Positions 15,979-26,030 of a stretch of 64,000 nucleotides of DNA are shown one piece after another. The stretch covers positions 1 through 64,000 of the forward strand of contig NZ_JAPEPJ010000004.1 of assembly GCF_026340255.1 (NCBI RefSeq), given 5' to 3'. This DNA comes from Streptomyces sp. NBC_01408. Lineage in GTDB: Bacteria > Actinomycetota > Actinomycetes > Streptomycetales > Streptomycetaceae. The position numbers and the translations under genes are program-made. A model generated the notes under the pieces. That model was not told the origin of the DNA. It searched no databases and saw only the letters and a program-made list of their open reading frames with translations. Numbering within the stretch: position 1 is the stretch's first letter; each line of letters begins with the position of its first letter.

Positions 15979-16016
15979 CTGGACGCCCGGTCCCCGCGCG
16001 GGGACCGGGCGTCCAG
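15979..16016. terminator. Hairpin terminator after the ABM oxygenase
   Basis: Perfect 17-bp arms CTGGACGCCCGGTCCCC (15979-15995) and 16000-16016 with a GCGC loop. It divides the core PKS genes into two transcription units, although a second smaller dyad (CCTGAGT at 16039, ACTCAGG at 16060) follows before the cyclase gene. Confidence 0.75.
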
Positions 16017-16190
16017 CGCACGTGCCCCGCTTGTGCGGCCTGAGTACGGCTCCGGTGGAACTCAGGTATCCCCCGTGCCGGGCGCTATCGCCGGGCCGCA
16101 CCGTCGAGGGCGATGGCGCATTTTCCCGCCGCCGCGCAGACCATGCCGCTGCGCGAACCCTCCCACGCAACCGCTGAGGAGCTAAACCGT

Positions 16191-16520
16191 ATGCACAGCA
16201 CCCTGATCGTCGCCCGGATGGCAGCGGCCTCGACCCACGACGTGGCCAAGCTGTTCTCCGAATTCGACGCGACGGACATGCCCCAGCGCATGGGAACGCG
16301 GCGCCGCCAGCTGTTCTCGTACCGGGGCCTGTACTTCCACCTCCAGGACTTCGACGAGGACAACGGGGGCGAGCTGATCGAGGGCGCGAAGAGCGATTCG
16401 CGCTTCGTGCAGATCAGCGAGGACCTGAAGCCCTTCATCGAGGCCTACGACCCGAAGACCTGGCGTTCGCCGGCTGACGCGATGGCCACCCGCTTCTACA
16501 ACTGGGAGGGTTCCGCGTGA
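16191..16520 (+). CDS. TcmI-family polyketide cyclase
   Basis: 109 residues from the ATG at 16191 (SD TGAGGAG). TcmI/JadI-type dimeric alpha-beta barrel: [47 protein letters not shown], and [17 protein letters not shown] at the C-terminus, all typical of cyclases closing later rings. The stop overlaps the KS-alpha start by GTGA. The order cyclase-KS-KS-ACP-KR-aromatase is that of angucycline clusters. Confidence 0.9.
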   Translation: MHSTLIVARMAAASTHDVAKLFSEFDATDMPQRMGTRRRQLFSYRGLYFHLQDFDEDNGGELIEGAKSDSRFVQISEDLKPFIEAYDPKTWRSPADAMATRFYNWEGSA

Positions 16521-17788
16521 CGAGGCGACGCGTTGTCATCACCGGGATCGAGGTGATCGCCCCCGGTGGTGTCGGCAAGGAGAACTTCTGGAACCTGCTG
16601 AGCGAGGGCCGTACCGCCACGCGCGGGATCACCTTCTTCGACCCCACTCAGTTCCGCTCGCGGGTGGCCGCCGAGGTCGACTTCGACCCGTACGCGCACG
16701 GCCTGACCCCGCAGGAGGTCCGCCGCCTGGACCGGGCCGCGCAGTTCGCCGTCGTGGCCTCGCGCGGCGCGGTCGCCGACAGCGGCATCGAGCTGGGCGG
16801 GATCGACCCCCACCGCATCGGCGTCACCGTCGGCAGCGCGGTGGGAGCCACGATGGGCCTCGACGAGGAGTACCGGGTCGTCAGCGACGGCGGCCGGCTG
16901 GACCTGGTCGACCACACCTACGCGGTCCCGCACCTGTACAACCACATGGTGCCCAGCTCCTTCGCCACCGAGGTGGCCTGGGCGGTCGGCGCCGAGGGCC
17001 CCAGCACCGTGGTTTCCACCGGCTGCACCTCCGGCATCGACTCGGTCGGCTACGCCGTCGAACTCGTCCGCGAGGGCTCGGCGGACGTCGTGATCGCCGG
17101 CTCCTCGGACGCCCCGATCTCGCCGATCACCATGGCCTGCTTCGACGCCATCAAGGCCACCACTCCGCGCTACGACGACCCGGAGCACGCCTCGCGCCCC
17201 TTCGACGGCACCCGCAACGGGTTCGTCCTCGGCGAGGGCACCGCGTTCTTCGTGCTGGAGGAGCTGGAGAGCGCGAAGAAGCGCGGCGCGCACATCTACG
17301 CGGAGATCGCCGGCTACGCCACGCGCAGCAACGCCTACCACATGACGGGCCTGCGCCCCGACGGCCTGGAGATGGCCGAGGCGATCAACCTCGCGCTCGG
17401 CGAGGCGCGCCTGAACCCCGAGGCGATCGACTACATCAACGCGCACGGCTCGGGCACCAAGCAGAACGACCGGCACGAGACCGCCGCCTTCAAGCGCAGC
17501 CTCGGCGACCACGCGTACCGCACCCCGGTCAGCTCCATCAAGTCGATGGTCGGGCACTCGCTCGGCGCGATCGGCTCCATCGAGATCGCCGCGTCGGCGC
17601 TGGCCATGGAGTACGACGTCGTACCCCCGACGGCCAACCTGCACACGCCCGACCCGGAGTGCGACCTCGACTACGTCCCCGTCACCGCGCGCGACCAGCT
17701 GGTCGACGCGGTGCTCACGGTCGGCAGCGGATTCGGCGGCTTCCAGAGCGCCATGGTGCTGGCCAGCCCCGAAAGGAGCCTCGTATGA
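16517..17788 (+). CDS. Type II PKS ketosynthase alpha
   Basis: 423 residues from the GTG at 16517, coupled to the cyclase. Condensing subunit of the minimal PKS: active-site Cys170 in STGCTSGID, catalytic His in [12 protein letters not shown] and in MVGHSLGA, and the [11 protein letters not shown]-terminus. Forms a heterodimer with the chain-length factor at 17785 and extends malonyl-ACP to the poly-beta-ketone. Confidence 0.96.
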   Translation: MTRRRVVITGIEVIAPGGVGKENFWNLLSEGRTATRGITFFDPTQFRSRVAAEVDFDPYAHGLTPQEVRRLDRAAQFAVVASRGAVADSGIELGGIDPHRIGVTVGSAVGATMGLDEEYRVVSDGGRLDLVDHTYAVPHLYNHMVPSSFATEVAWAVGAEGPSTVVSTGCTSGIDSVGYAVELVREGSADVVIAGSSDAPISPITMACFDAIKATTPRYDDPEHASRPFDGTRNGFVLGEGTAFFVLEELESAKKRGAHIYAEIAGYATRSNAYHMTGLRPDGLEMAEAINLALGEARLNPEAIDYINAHGSGTKQNDRHETAAFKRSLGDHAYRTPVSSIKSMVGHSLGAIGSIEIAASALAMEYDVVPPTANLHTPDPECDLDYVPVTARDQLVDAVLTVGSGFGGFQSAMVLASPERSLV

Positions 17789-18999
17789 CCACGTCGGTGG
17801 TGGTCACCGGTCTTGGCGTCGCCTCCCCCAACGGGCTCGGCACCGAGGACTACTGGTCGGCAACGGTCGGCGGGAAGAACGGCATCGGCCGGATCACCCG
17901 CTTCGACCCCTCCGGCTACCCGGCCCGGCTGGCCGGCGAGGTGCCCGGCTTCCAGGCCGAGGAGCACCTGCCCAGCCGTCTGCTGCCGCAGACCGACCGG
18001 GTCACCCGGCTCGCGCTGGTGGCGACCGACTGGGCGCTGGCGGACGCGGGCGTCGACCCGAAGGAACTGCCCGAGTTCGACATGGGCGTCATCACGGCCA
18101 GCGCCGCGGGCGGCTTCGAGTTCGGCCAGGGCGAGCTGCAGAGCCTGTGGAGCCGCGGCAGCCAGTACGTCTCCGCGTACCAGTCCTTCGCCTGGTTCTA
18201 CGCCGTCAACAGCGGCCAGATCTCGATCCGCAACGGCATGAAGGGCCCCGCCGGGGTCGTCGTCAGCGAGCAGGCCGGCGGCCTCGACGCCGTCGCCCAC
18301 GCCCGCCGGCAGATCCGCAAGGGCACCGCGCTGATCGTCTCCGGCGGGGTCGACGCCTCCATCTGCCCCTGGGGCTGGGTGGCGCAGCTGTCGACCGGGA
18401 AGCTGAGCACCAGCGACGAGCCCTCGCGGGCCTACCTGCCCTTCGACCGCGACGCGCGGGGCTACGTGCCCGGCGAGGGCGGCGCGATCCTCATCGTCGA
18501 GGACGCGGAGGCGGCCCGGGCACGCGGCGCCCACATCTACGGCGAGATCGCCGGGTACGGCTCGACGATGGACCCGCGTCCCGGCAGCGGCCGCGAGCCG
18601 GGCCTGGGCAAGGCGATCCGGATCGCCCTCGCCGACGCCGGCGTGGAAGCGGCGGACGTGGACGTGGTCTTCGCCGACGGCGCCGGGGACCCCACCCTCG
18701 ACCGCGAGGAAGCGGCGGCGATCAGCGGGGTCTTCGGGGACCGCGCGGTGCCGGTGACGGTGCCCAAGACGATGACCGGCCGCCTGTACTCGGGCGCGGC
18801 GTCGCTGGACCTGGCGGCGGCGTTCCTGTCGATCCGCGACGGGGTCATCCCGCCCACCGTGCACACCCAGCCGTGCCCGGACTACCCGCTCGACCTGGTC
18901 GTCGGCCAGTCGCGGCAGGCCCCGGTGCGCACCGCGCTGGTGCTGGCCCGCGGCAGCGGCGGCTTCAACTCCGCCATGGTCGTGCGCGCCGCGCAGTAG
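17785..18999 (+). CDS. Type II PKS ketosynthase beta (chain length factor)
   Basis: 404 residues, ATGA overlap with KS-alpha. Same fold but the active-site Cys is replaced by Gln163 in SEQAGGLD, the mark of KS-beta/CLF subunits that decarboxylate malonyl-ACP and set chain length. A decaketide length would fit angucyclines but cannot be proved here. C-terminus [11 protein letters not shown] is normal. Confidence 0.96.
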   Translation: MTTSVVVTGLGVASPNGLGTEDYWSATVGGKNGIGRITRFDPSGYPARLAGEVPGFQAEEHLPSRLLPQTDRVTRLALVATDWALADAGVDPKELPEFDMGVITASAAGGFEFGQGELQSLWSRGSQYVSAYQSFAWFYAVNSGQISIRNGMKGPAGVVVSEQAGGLDAVAHARRQIRKGTALIVSGGVDASICPWGWVAQLSTGKLSTSDEPSRAYLPFDRDARGYVPGEGGAILIVEDAEAARARGAHIYGEIAGYGSTMDPRPGSGREPGLGKAIRIALADAGVEAADVDVVFADGAGDPTLDREEAAAISGVFGDRAVPVTVPKTMTGRLYSGAASLDLAAAFLSIRDGVIPPTVHTQPCPDYPLDLVVGQSRQAPVRTALVLARGSGGFNSAMVVRAAQ

Positions 19000-19049
19000 C
19001 GCCGTACGCCACCCAGACACCACACCACGTAAGGAAAGGGACTTCCACC

Positions 19050-19319
19050 ATGGCCACCAACGCATTCACCCCCGACGACCTGCGCCGCACCCTGCGGGAG
19101 GCCGCGGGCGTGGCCGAGGGCGTCGACCTGGACGGCGACATCCTCGACACCGAGTTCGACGTGCTCGGCTACGAGTCCCTCGCGCTGCTGGAGGCCGGAA
19201 GCCTCATCGAGCGCGAGTACGGCATCTCCCTCGACGAGGAGGCCGTCAACGACGCGAACACCCCGCGTGCGTTCATCGAGGTCGTCAACGCGCAGCTCGC
19301 GCCCGCCACGGCTGCCTGA
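19050..19319 (+). CDS. Acyl carrier protein of the minimal PKS
   Basis: 89 residues from the ATG at 19050 (SD AAGGAAAGGG). Ser43 in LGYESLALLE is the phosphopantetheine site (the common DSL reads ESL here, which is frequent in type II ACPs). Carries the growing polyketide chain. Confidence 0.95.
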   Translation: MATNAFTPDDLRRTLREAAGVAEGVDLDGDILDTEFDVLGYESLALLEAGSLIEREYGISLDEEAVNDANTPRAFIEVVNAQLAPATAA

Positions 19320-19331
19320 GGGGGATCCGAC

Positions 19332-20120
19332 ATGACGCAGAACACCGCCCCCCGGGTCGCCGTCATCACCGGCGCCACCAGCGGCATCGGCCTCGCCTCG
19401 GCGCGGCTGCTGGCCTCGCAGAACCACCAGGTCTTCATCGGCGCCCGCAACGCCGACAACGTCGCGGCCACCGTCAAGGAGCTCCAGGCCGAGGGCCTGG
19501 ACGTGGACGGCGGCGTCGTCGACGTCCGCGACACCGCCTCCGTCGAGGCCTTCGTCCAGGGCGCCGTCGACCGCTTCGGCACCGTCGACGTCGTGGTCAA
19601 CAACGCCGGCCGGTCCGGCGGCGGCCCCACCGCGGACATCGCGGACGAGCTGTGGGAGGACGTCATCGAGACGAACCTCAACAGCGTCTTCCGGGTGACG
19701 CGCGCCGCGCTGACCACCGGCGGCATGCGCGGCAAGGACCGCGGCCGGATCATCAACATCGCCTCCACCGCGGGCAAGCAGGGTGTCGTCCTCGGCGCCC
19801 CGTACTCGGCGTCCAAGCACGGCGTCGTCGGTTTCACCAAGGCGCTGGGCAACGAGCTCGCCCCGACCGGCATCACCGTCAACGCGGTCTGCCCGGGCTA
19901 CGTGGAGACCCCGATGGCCCAGCGGGTCCGCCAGGGCTACGCGGCCGCGTACGACACCTCCGAGGACGCCATCCTCGAGAAGTTCCAGTCGAAGATCCCG
20001 CTCGGCCGCTACTCCACGCCCGAGGAGGTCGCCGGTCTGGTCGGCTACCTGGCCTCCGACACGGCCGCCTCCATCACCGCCCAGGCGCTCAACGTCTGCG
20101 GTGGCCTGGGCAACTTCTAG
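19332..20120 (+). CDS. Polyketide ketoreductase (ActIII-type SDR)
   Basis: 262 residues. NADPH motif TGATSGIG at 12-19, NNAG near 90, Tyr158 and Lys162 in PYSASKHG, and the SGGGP loop after NNAG corresponding to the XGG stereochemistry motif of C9 ketoreductases. Reduces the C9 ketone of the nascent chain, needed for angucycline-type folding. Twelve bases after the ACP. Confidence 0.94.
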   Translation: MTQNTAPRVAVITGATSGIGLASARLLASQNHQVFIGARNADNVAATVKELQAEGLDVDGGVVDVRDTASVEAFVQGAVDRFGTVDVVVNNAGRSGGGPTADIADELWEDVIETNLNSVFRVTRAALTTGGMRGKDRGRIINIASTAGKQGVVLGAPYSASKHGVVGFTKALGNELAPTGITVNAVCPGYVETPMAQRVRQGYAAAYDTSEDAILEKFQSKIPLGRYSTPEEVAGLVGYLASDTAASITAQALNVCGGLGNF

Positions 20121-20195
20121 GCCCTGACCGGCCGGCCGGGCCGGGCGCCCCGCGCACCACCGGCATTTCCCGAGGAGAAAGAGGAGTAAGTCGTC

Positions 20196-21137
20196 ATGAC
20201 GACGCGTGAGGTCGAGCACGAGATCACCATCGGCGCCCCCGCCGCCGCGGTCTACCAGCTGCTCGCGGACGTCACCAACTGGCCGCGGATCTTCCCGCCG
20301 ACGATCCACGTCGACCGGGTCGAGGCCGAGGGCAACGAGGAGAAGATCCGGATCTGGGCGACCGCCAACGGCCAGCCCAAGAACTGGACCTCGCGCCGCA
20401 CCCTGGACCCCGAGGGCCTGCGCATCACCTTCCGCCAGGAGGTCCCGGCGGAACCGGTCAAGCACATGGGCGGCACCTGGATCATCGAGGCGCTCGGTGC
20501 GGAGGAGTCCCGCGTCCGGCTGCTGCACGACTACAGCGCGATCAACGACGACGCGCACGACCTGCTGTGGATCGAGCGGGCCGTGGACAAGAACAGCACC
20601 TCGGAACTGGCGGCGCTCAAGACGAACGTCGAGCTCGCGCACGCCGCCGAGACCGAGGAGCTGACCTTCTCCTTCGTGGACACGGTGCAGATCGCGGGCA
20701 ACGCCAAGGACGCCTTCGACTTCATCAACGAGGCGGACCGGTGGGCCGAGCGGCTGCCCCACGTCGCCGTCGTGCGCCTGGCCGAGGACACCCCGGGTCT
20801 GCAGGAGCTGGAGATGGACACCCGCGCGAAGGACGGCTCGGTGCACACCACCAAGTCGTACCGGGTGGTCTTCCCGCACCACAAGATCGCGTACAAGCAG
20901 GTCACGCTGCCCGCGCTGATGACCCTGCACACCGGCGAGTGGACCTTCGAGGAGAACGAGGGCGGGTTCGCCGCCTCCTCGCAGCACACCGTCACCCTCA
21001 ACACGGACAACATCGCGCGGATCCTGGGCCCGGAAGCCACCGTGGCCGACGCCCGCGCCTACGTCCACACCGCGCTCAGCACCAACAGCAGCGCCACGCT
21101 CGCGCACGCCAAGGCCTACGCCGAGCAGAAGGCCTGA
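20196..21137 (+). CDS. Didomain polyketide aromatase/cyclase (second copy)
   Basis: 313 residues from the ATG at 20196 (SD GAGGAGAAAGAGGAG). Two SRPBCC domains (about 5-150 and 155-310), with ITIGAPAAAVYQLLADVTNWP at the head of the first and VQIAGNAKDAFDFINEADRW at the head of the second. In angucycline clusters a protein of this type aromatises the first ring after ketoreduction. The paralogue at 6302 lies outside the core operon; which does the first-ring chemistry is unknown. Confidence 0.9.
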   Translation: MTTREVEHEITIGAPAAAVYQLLADVTNWPRIFPPTIHVDRVEAEGNEEKIRIWATANGQPKNWTSRRTLDPEGLRITFRQEVPAEPVKHMGGTWIIEALGAEESRVRLLHDYSAINDDAHDLLWIERAVDKNSTSELAALKTNVELAHAAETEELTFSFVDTVQIAGNAKDAFDFINEADRWAERLPHVAVVRLAEDTPGLQELEMDTRAKDGSVHTTKSYRVVFPHHKIAYKQVTLPALMTLHTGEWTFEENEGGFAASSQHTVTLNTDNIARILGPEATVADARAYVHTALSTNSSATLAHAKAYAEQKA

Positions 21138-21139
21138 CC

Positions 21140-22639
21140 ATGACTGCGGACCTGCTGGAGGCCGACGTCATCGTCGTCGGCGCCGGTCCCGTCGGGCTGC
21201 TGCTCGCCGGCGAACTGTGCCGGGGCGGCGCCGACGTGGTCGTGCTGGAGAAGCGTCGCGCCCCCAGTACGGAGTCGCGGGCCTCCACCCTGCACGCCCG
21301 CACCATGGAGATCCTCGACGTCCTCGGGCTGCTGCCCGACCTCGGCGGCCCGCCGGTCGAACCGCGCGGCCACTTCGGGGGGATCCCCCTGGACCTGACC
21401 GGGCCCAGCACCCACCCCGGCCAGTGGAAGGTCCCGCAGACCAAGACCGAGGGCGTGCTGGAGGAGTGGGCGATCTCGCTCGGCGCCGACATCCGGTGCG
21501 GCCACGAGCTGACCTCCGTCACCGAGACGGGCGGGCCGGCCGAGGACGGGCCGGACGCCGGGCACGTGGAGGCCGAAGCCGTCGGCCGCGACGGGGTGGT
21601 GCTGCGGCTGCGCGCCCGCTACCTGGTGGCCTGCGACGGCGAGGACAGCGCCGTACGGCGCCTGGTGGGCGCCCGGTTCCCCGGCGAGGACGCCGGCCGG
21701 GAGCTGCTGCGCGCCGACGTCGAAGGCATCGACATCCCCAACCGTCGCTTCCAGCGGCTGGAGAAGGGCCTCGCCATCGCCTGGCGCAACCCCGCCGGGG
21801 TGACCCGCGTGATGGTCCACGAGTTCGGCTCGGTCGCGCAGCCGCGCAGCGGCGAGGCGCAGTTCGAGGAGATCGCCGTCGTCTGGAAGCGGGTCACCGG
21901 CGAGGACATCAGCGGCGGCACCCCGCTGTGGGTGAACTCCTTCGGCGACGCCTCCCGCCAGCTCGACCGGTACCGCCACGGCCGGATCCTGTTCGCGGGA
22001 GACGCCGCGCACCGGCAGATGCCGATCGGCGGCCAGGCCCTCAACCTCGGCCTGCAGGACGCCTTCAACCTCGGCTGGAAGCTCGCGCTGCACCTGCGCG
22101 GTGCCGCCCCCGCCGCCCTGCTCGACACCTACCACGCCGAACGGCACGCGGTCGGCCGGCGGGTCCTGGCCAACATCCGGGCCCAGGCCCTGATGCTGCT
22201 CGGCGGCCCCGAGGTGGAGCCGCTGCGCACCGTACTGGGCGAGCTGATCGCCCTGGAGGACGTACGGGCCCACCTGGCCGGCATGATCAGCGGCCTCGAC
22301 GTCCGCTACGACGTGGGCGGCCCGGCGCACCCGCTGCTGGGCCTGCGGCTGCCGGAGACGGCGCTGCTGGCCGACGGCGGCGAGACCAGCACCACCCGCC
22401 TGCTGCGCGAGGGCCGGGGCGTCCTGCTCGACCTGCGCGGCGCGGCGGACGATCCGCTTCCCGGTGCGGACGGCTGGGCGGACCGGGTGGACGTACGGGC
22501 CGCGCTCCCGAAGCAGGGCGGCGCCCTTGAGGGCGTCGGCGCGGTTCTCCTGAGGCCGGACGGCCATGTCGCGTGGGCGGGGTCCGGCGACGCCGGGCTG
22601 CGGGAGGCGCTGGAGCGCTGGTTCGGCCCGTCGGGCTGA
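21140..22639 (+). CDS. FAD-dependent aromatic hydroxylase
   Basis: 499 residues, two bases after the aromatase. VVGAGPVGLLLAGEL at the N-terminus, CDGEDSAVRR near 165 and GDAAHRQMPIGGQALNLGLQ near 290. The GD segment differs from the other hydroxylases here (HRQMPIGG against HIHLP). Resembles the PgaE/JadF group that oxidises the angucyclinone B ring. Probably co-transcribed with the PKS genes. Confidence 0.88.
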   Translation: MTADLLEADVIVVGAGPVGLLLAGELCRGGADVVVLEKRRAPSTESRASTLHARTMEILDVLGLLPDLGGPPVEPRGHFGGIPLDLTGPSTHPGQWKVPQTKTEGVLEEWAISLGADIRCGHELTSVTETGGPAEDGPDAGHVEAEAVGRDGVVLRLRARYLVACDGEDSAVRRLVGARFPGEDAGRELLRADVEGIDIPNRRFQRLEKGLAIAWRNPAGVTRVMVHEFGSVAQPRSGEAQFEEIAVVWKRVTGEDISGGTPLWVNSFGDASRQLDRYRHGRILFAGDAAHRQMPIGGQALNLGLQDAFNLGWKLALHLRGAAPAALLDTYHAERHAVGRRVLANIRAQALMLLGGPEVEPLRTVLGELIALEDVRAHLAGMISGLDVRYDVGGPAHPLLGLRLPETALLADGGETSTTRLLREGRGVLLDLRGAADDPLPGADGWADRVDVRAALPKQGGALEGVGAVLLRPDGHVAWAGSGDAGLREALERWFGPSG

Positions 22640-22734
22640 CCGGCCGCCGGCCGCACGCCGACCGCGCGCCGGCCGCGCCCCCACCACCCACCACCGCGCA
22701 ACTCTTTACGACGCATCTCGAGGAAGGGAACACC

Positions 22735-24237
22735 ATGGAAGGGACAGCGGTGGACACCGATGTCATCGTCGTCGGAGCCGGTCCGACCGGCCTGATGCTC
22801 GCCGGGGAACTGCGCCTGGGCGGGGCGCGCGTGATCGTGATCGAGAAGCTGACCGAGCCCACCATGCAGTCGCGGGGCCTGGGCTTCACCGCCCGCACCA
22901 TGGAGTCGTTCGACCAGCGCGGGCTGCTGCCCCGGTGGGGCGGGCTGGAGACCATGCCGATGGGGCACTTCGGCGGTGTGCAGTTCGACTACAGCGTGCT
23001 GGAGGACGCCCACTTCGGCGCCCGCGGCGTGCTGCAGTGGCGCACCGAGGAGGTGCTGGAGACCTGGGCCACGGAGCTGGGCGCGCAGATCCGGCGCGGC
23101 TGGGAGTTCGCGGAGCTGGCCGACGGGTTCCTGGACGGGGACACCGTCGAGATCACGGTGAACACCCCGGAGGGGGAGCAGCGCCTACGCGCGTCCTACC
23201 TGGTGGCCTGTGACGGTTCGCGCAGCACCATCCGCCGCGCGGCCGGCTTCGACTTCCCGGGCATCCCGGCCAGCCGGAAGATGTACGTCGCCGACGTGGT
23301 CGGCTGCGAGCTGCGTCCGCGCTACCTCGGCGAGCAGCTGCCGAACGGCATGGTCATGGTCGGCCCGCTGGGCGACGGCGTGGACCGCATCATCGTGTGC
23401 CCGCACGGCACCCCGGCGAGCGACCGCGACGCGATCGTCCCGTTCGAGGAGGTCGCCGACGCCTGGGAGCACATCACGGGCGAGGACATCCACGGCGGCG
23501 GCGCGAAGTGGGTGAGCTCCTTCACCGACGCCACCCGGCAGACCTCCGAGTACCGGCGCGGACGGGTGCTGGTGGCCGGCGACGCCGCGCACATCCACCT
23601 GCCGGCCGGCGGCCAGGGTCTGAGCACCGGTGTGCAGGACGCGGTCAACCTGGGCTGGAAGCTGGCGGCGGTGGCGCGCGGTACGGCGCCGGACGCGCTG
23701 CTCGACACCTACCACGCCGAGCGGCACCCGGTCGGCAGGCGGCTGCTGATGAACACCCGTGCCCAGGGCACGGTGTTCCTCGGCGGCGAGGAGGCCGAGC
23801 CGCTGCGCCAGCTGTTCCAGGAGCTCGTGCAGTACGACGACGTCAAGCGGCACCTGGCGGGCATCGTCAGCCACCTGGAGATCCGCTACGAGTTCGGTGA
23901 CGGCACGGGCGAGGAGGGCCACCCGCTGGTGGGCCGCCGGATGCCGCCGCGGCTGCTGGTCGGCGCCGAGGGCGAGACCCGGATCGCCGAACTGCTGCAC
24001 CCCGGGCGCGGGGTGCTGCTCGACCTGGCCGACGACGAGGCCGTACGGAATGCCGCGGCCGGCTGGCAGGGCCAGGTGGACGTGGCGACGGTCGTCGCCA
24101 AGCCCGCCGACGGAGCCGACCAGCTGGAGGGCATCACCGCCCTGCTGGTCCGCCCCGACGGCTACGTGGCCTGGGCCGGATCCACGCAGCAGGGCCTCAC
24201 GGACGCCCTCGACCGCTGGTTCGGCCCGACCGCCTGA
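22735..24237 (+). CDS. FAD-dependent aromatic hydroxylase
   Basis: 500 residues from the ATG at 22735 (SD GAGGAAGGGAA). VVGAGPTGLMLAGEL, CDGSRSTIRR and GDAAHIHLPAGGQGLSTGVQDAVNL mark a class A flavin hydroxylase with a C-terminal thioredoxin-like domain. More like the proteins at 13721 and 57736 than the one at 21140. Last gene of the core PKS run, followed by a strong terminator. Confidence 0.9.
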   Translation: MEGTAVDTDVIVVGAGPTGLMLAGELRLGGARVIVIEKLTEPTMQSRGLGFTARTMESFDQRGLLPRWGGLETMPMGHFGGVQFDYSVLEDAHFGARGVLQWRTEEVLETWATELGAQIRRGWEFAELADGFLDGDTVEITVNTPEGEQRLRASYLVACDGSRSTIRRAAGFDFPGIPASRKMYVADVVGCELRPRYLGEQLPNGMVMVGPLGDGVDRIIVCPHGTPASDRDAIVPFEEVADAWEHITGEDIHGGGAKWVSSFTDATRQTSEYRRGRVLVAGDAAHIHLPAGGQGLSTGVQDAVNLGWKLAAVARGTAPDALLDTYHAERHPVGRRLLMNTRAQGTVFLGGEEAEPLRQLFQELVQYDDVKRHLAGIVSHLEIRYEFGDGTGEEGHPLVGRRMPPRLLVGAEGETRIAELLHPGRGVLLDLADDEAVRNAAAGWQGQVDVATVVAKPADGADQLEGITALLVRPDGYVAWAGSTQQGLTDALDRWFGPTA

Positions 24238-24254
24238 TCCCCTCCCCCCAGGGG

Positions 24255-24298
24255 CCGCGCCCCTGTCCCGCCGGTAGATCGGCGGGACAGGGGCGCGG
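24255..24298. terminator. Convergent hairpin terminator at the end of the core PKS run
   Basis: Perfect 19-bp arms (CCGCGCCCCTGTCCCGCCG, 24255-24273, with 24280-24298) and loop GTAGAT. Serves the plus-strand hydroxylase and the minus-strand FabV gene. Confidence 0.85.
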
Positions 24299-24342
24299 GT
24301 GCGTTGGGGGGGCACATCACTCGCCGCCGGATACGACGCTGC

Positions 24343-25536
24343 TCACATGACTGGCGTCGGCCACGCAACCGTCGTCTCCGTGGGCCGCCCGTAGTCGACC
24401 CCGTCGACACCCCACCCGTACAGCTCGCGGATCTGGCCCATGAACCAGTCCGCGCCGCCCCGCGCGTGCTCCAGTCCGGCCTCCGGGTCCGCCCACAGTT
24501 CCCGCACCCGGTCCTGGACCTCGTCGTCGAGTTCCCAGCCGTCCAGCCGGATGCGGCCCTGCTCGTCGAGGACCAGCGGTGCCGCCCCCGTCAGTTGCTC
24601 CCACAGTTCCCCGGCCTGCTCGGCCGTCGTGCGCAGGCCGTCTCCGAGAACGGTCCGCAGGAAGGACGTGTACAGGGCGATCGACGGGATCGCACTGGAA
24701 GCCTGGGTGACGGCCGCGCCCGCGACCGCGGTGAACGCCCGGCCCGCGTCTCCCAGCTCCGTGTCCAGGTGCCCGGCGGTCCGCTCCAGGTCCTCCTTCG
24801 CCGCGCCGATCGTGCCCTGCCGGTAGATCGGCGCCGTCAGCTCCGAGCCGATGTAGGTCAGCGCCACGGTCGTGAACCCTTCGGCCAGCAGGCCGCGCCC
24901 GGCCAGGGCCTCCACCCACAGCCGCCAGTCCGCGCCGCCCATCACCTGCTCCGTCGCGCGGCGTTCCTCGTCGCTGGCCGGTTCCAGGAAGACCTGTCCG
25001 ACCTTCGGGGCGTCACCGGAGAAGTCCAGCGCCGGGGCCTCGTACGGCCCGCCGAGCGGCTTGATCACCGACTGGTGGACCGTGCCGGTCACGGGGTCGG
25101 TGCGGCGCGGAGCCGCCAGGCTGTAGATCAGGTAGTCGACCTTTCCGTACCGCTCCTCCAGCAGAGCCAGCACCTGCTCCTTGCCCGCCGCGGAGAACGC
25201 GTCGGTGTTGACGAACGCGAAGTCGCGTCCGGCGTCGCGGGCCAGGGCGTCGGCGGCCGCGGTGCGGTACCAGCCGGCCGTAGCCGTGCGCCGCTCCGTC
25301 TCAACGCCCTCGAAGGCGACACCCACACCCCGGATGCCGTGCCGGCGCAGTCCCGTCAGCAGTGTGGCCAGCCCGTACCCGGCGCTGTGGCCGAGGAGCA
25401 GTACCACCGGGCTGCTGCCGTCGGTGCGGGCCGGAATCTGCTCCCACATCCGGTGCACGGTCTCAGCGGCCCCGTCCGGGTGGGCGTTGACGATCAGGAA
25501 ACCGCGCTGCTTCGGGTCGATCTGGCGAAGGCTCAC
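24343..25536 (-). CDS. fabV: Trans-2-enoyl-ACP/CoA reductase, FabV type
   Basis: 397 residues if started at the GTG at 25536; the frame stays open to an ATG at 25680 (445 residues) but the extra 48 residues do not look like the family, whose members are about 400 long. FabV reduces the enoyl double bond with NADH and is insensitive to FabI inhibitors. Marks: RGFLIVNAHPDG near the start, LLGHSAGYG, and the Yx8K active site in PIYRQGTIGAAK. Head of a block of genes unlike the rest of the cluster. It may supply a starter or protect fatty-acid synthesis; not testable here. Confidence 0.8.
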   Translation of the reverse strand: MSLRQIDPKQRGFLIVNAHPDGAAETVHRMWEQIPARTDGSSPVVLLLGHSAGYGLATLLTGLRRHGIRGVGVAFEGVETERRTATAGWYRTAAADALARDAGRDFAFVNTDAFSAAGKEQVLALLEERYGKVDYLIYSLAAPRRTDPVTGTVHQSVIKPLGGPYEAPALDFSGDAPKVGQVFLEPASDEERRATEQVMGGADWRLWVEALAGRGLLAEGFTTVALTYIGSELTAPIYRQGTIGAAKEDLERTAGHLDTELGDAGRAFTAVAGAAVTQASSAIPSIALYTSFLRTVLGDGLRTTAEQAGELWEQLTGAAPLVLDEQGRIRLDGWELDDEVQDRVRELWADPEAGLEHARGGADWFMGQIRELYGWGVDGVDYGRPTETTVAWPTPVM

Positions 25537-25742
25537 AATGCGTCCGTTCCGTTCGGTACGAGGCGGGCGAAGAGGGTACGAAGGTCTGCGACCGTCTTCG
25601 GGGAGCGTATCGACGCCCCGGCCAGCGGCCCGTGCCAGCGCGGCACGGAGATCATTCTCGGTCCTTGTCACCTTCGGCATTGACGAAGTGTTCGGTCCTC
25701 AGGCACACGTCCAGCTCGGTGTGGCCGGTGCCGAGAGCCCGC

Positions 25743-26030
25743 TCACCGCAGGACGCCTTGCCCGAAGGAACCGAGCGGGGTGAGGTTCTGCCAGCAACGC
25801 ACCGGATCGTGCTCGACGGCCCATGCGAAGCAGCAGGCCCGGCAGTCGGCCATGGGCCCGCCGAACCTGGTCGCGACGCGGGCCGGCATCCGGCACCCGT
25901 GGCAGGTCATGTGTTCGCGGTCGCAGGCCCCGTCGGGATGGGCCGGAGATGTCTTGACCTTCAGCTGGAGCCGGGAGAGGTCGAAGGCCTCGCGCTCCAT
26001 CCTGGGGAGGTCGTCCCACCCTGGGCGCAT
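25743..26030 (-). CDS. Cys/His-rich small protein (third of three)
   Basis: 95 residues from the ATG at 26030, which overlaps the stop of the preceding micro-gene (TGATG). Begins MRPGWDDLPRMEREAFDLSR. Metal-site candidates are CDREHMTCHGC and CRACCFAW, suggesting a zinc ribbon. Ends WQNLTPLGSFGQGVLR. No function known. Part of an XRE-linked cassette transcribed from 27599 down to 25743. Confidence 0.65.
   Translation of the reverse strand: MRPGWDDLPRMEREAFDLSRLQLKVKTSPAHPDGACDREHMTCHGCRMPARVATRFGGPMADCRACCFAWAVEHDPVRCWQNLTPLGSFGQGVLR

Noticed and set aside
18882..21107. 741-codon minus-strand open frame
   Set aside because: Antisense to ACP, ketoreductase and aromatase; composition of a shadow frame.
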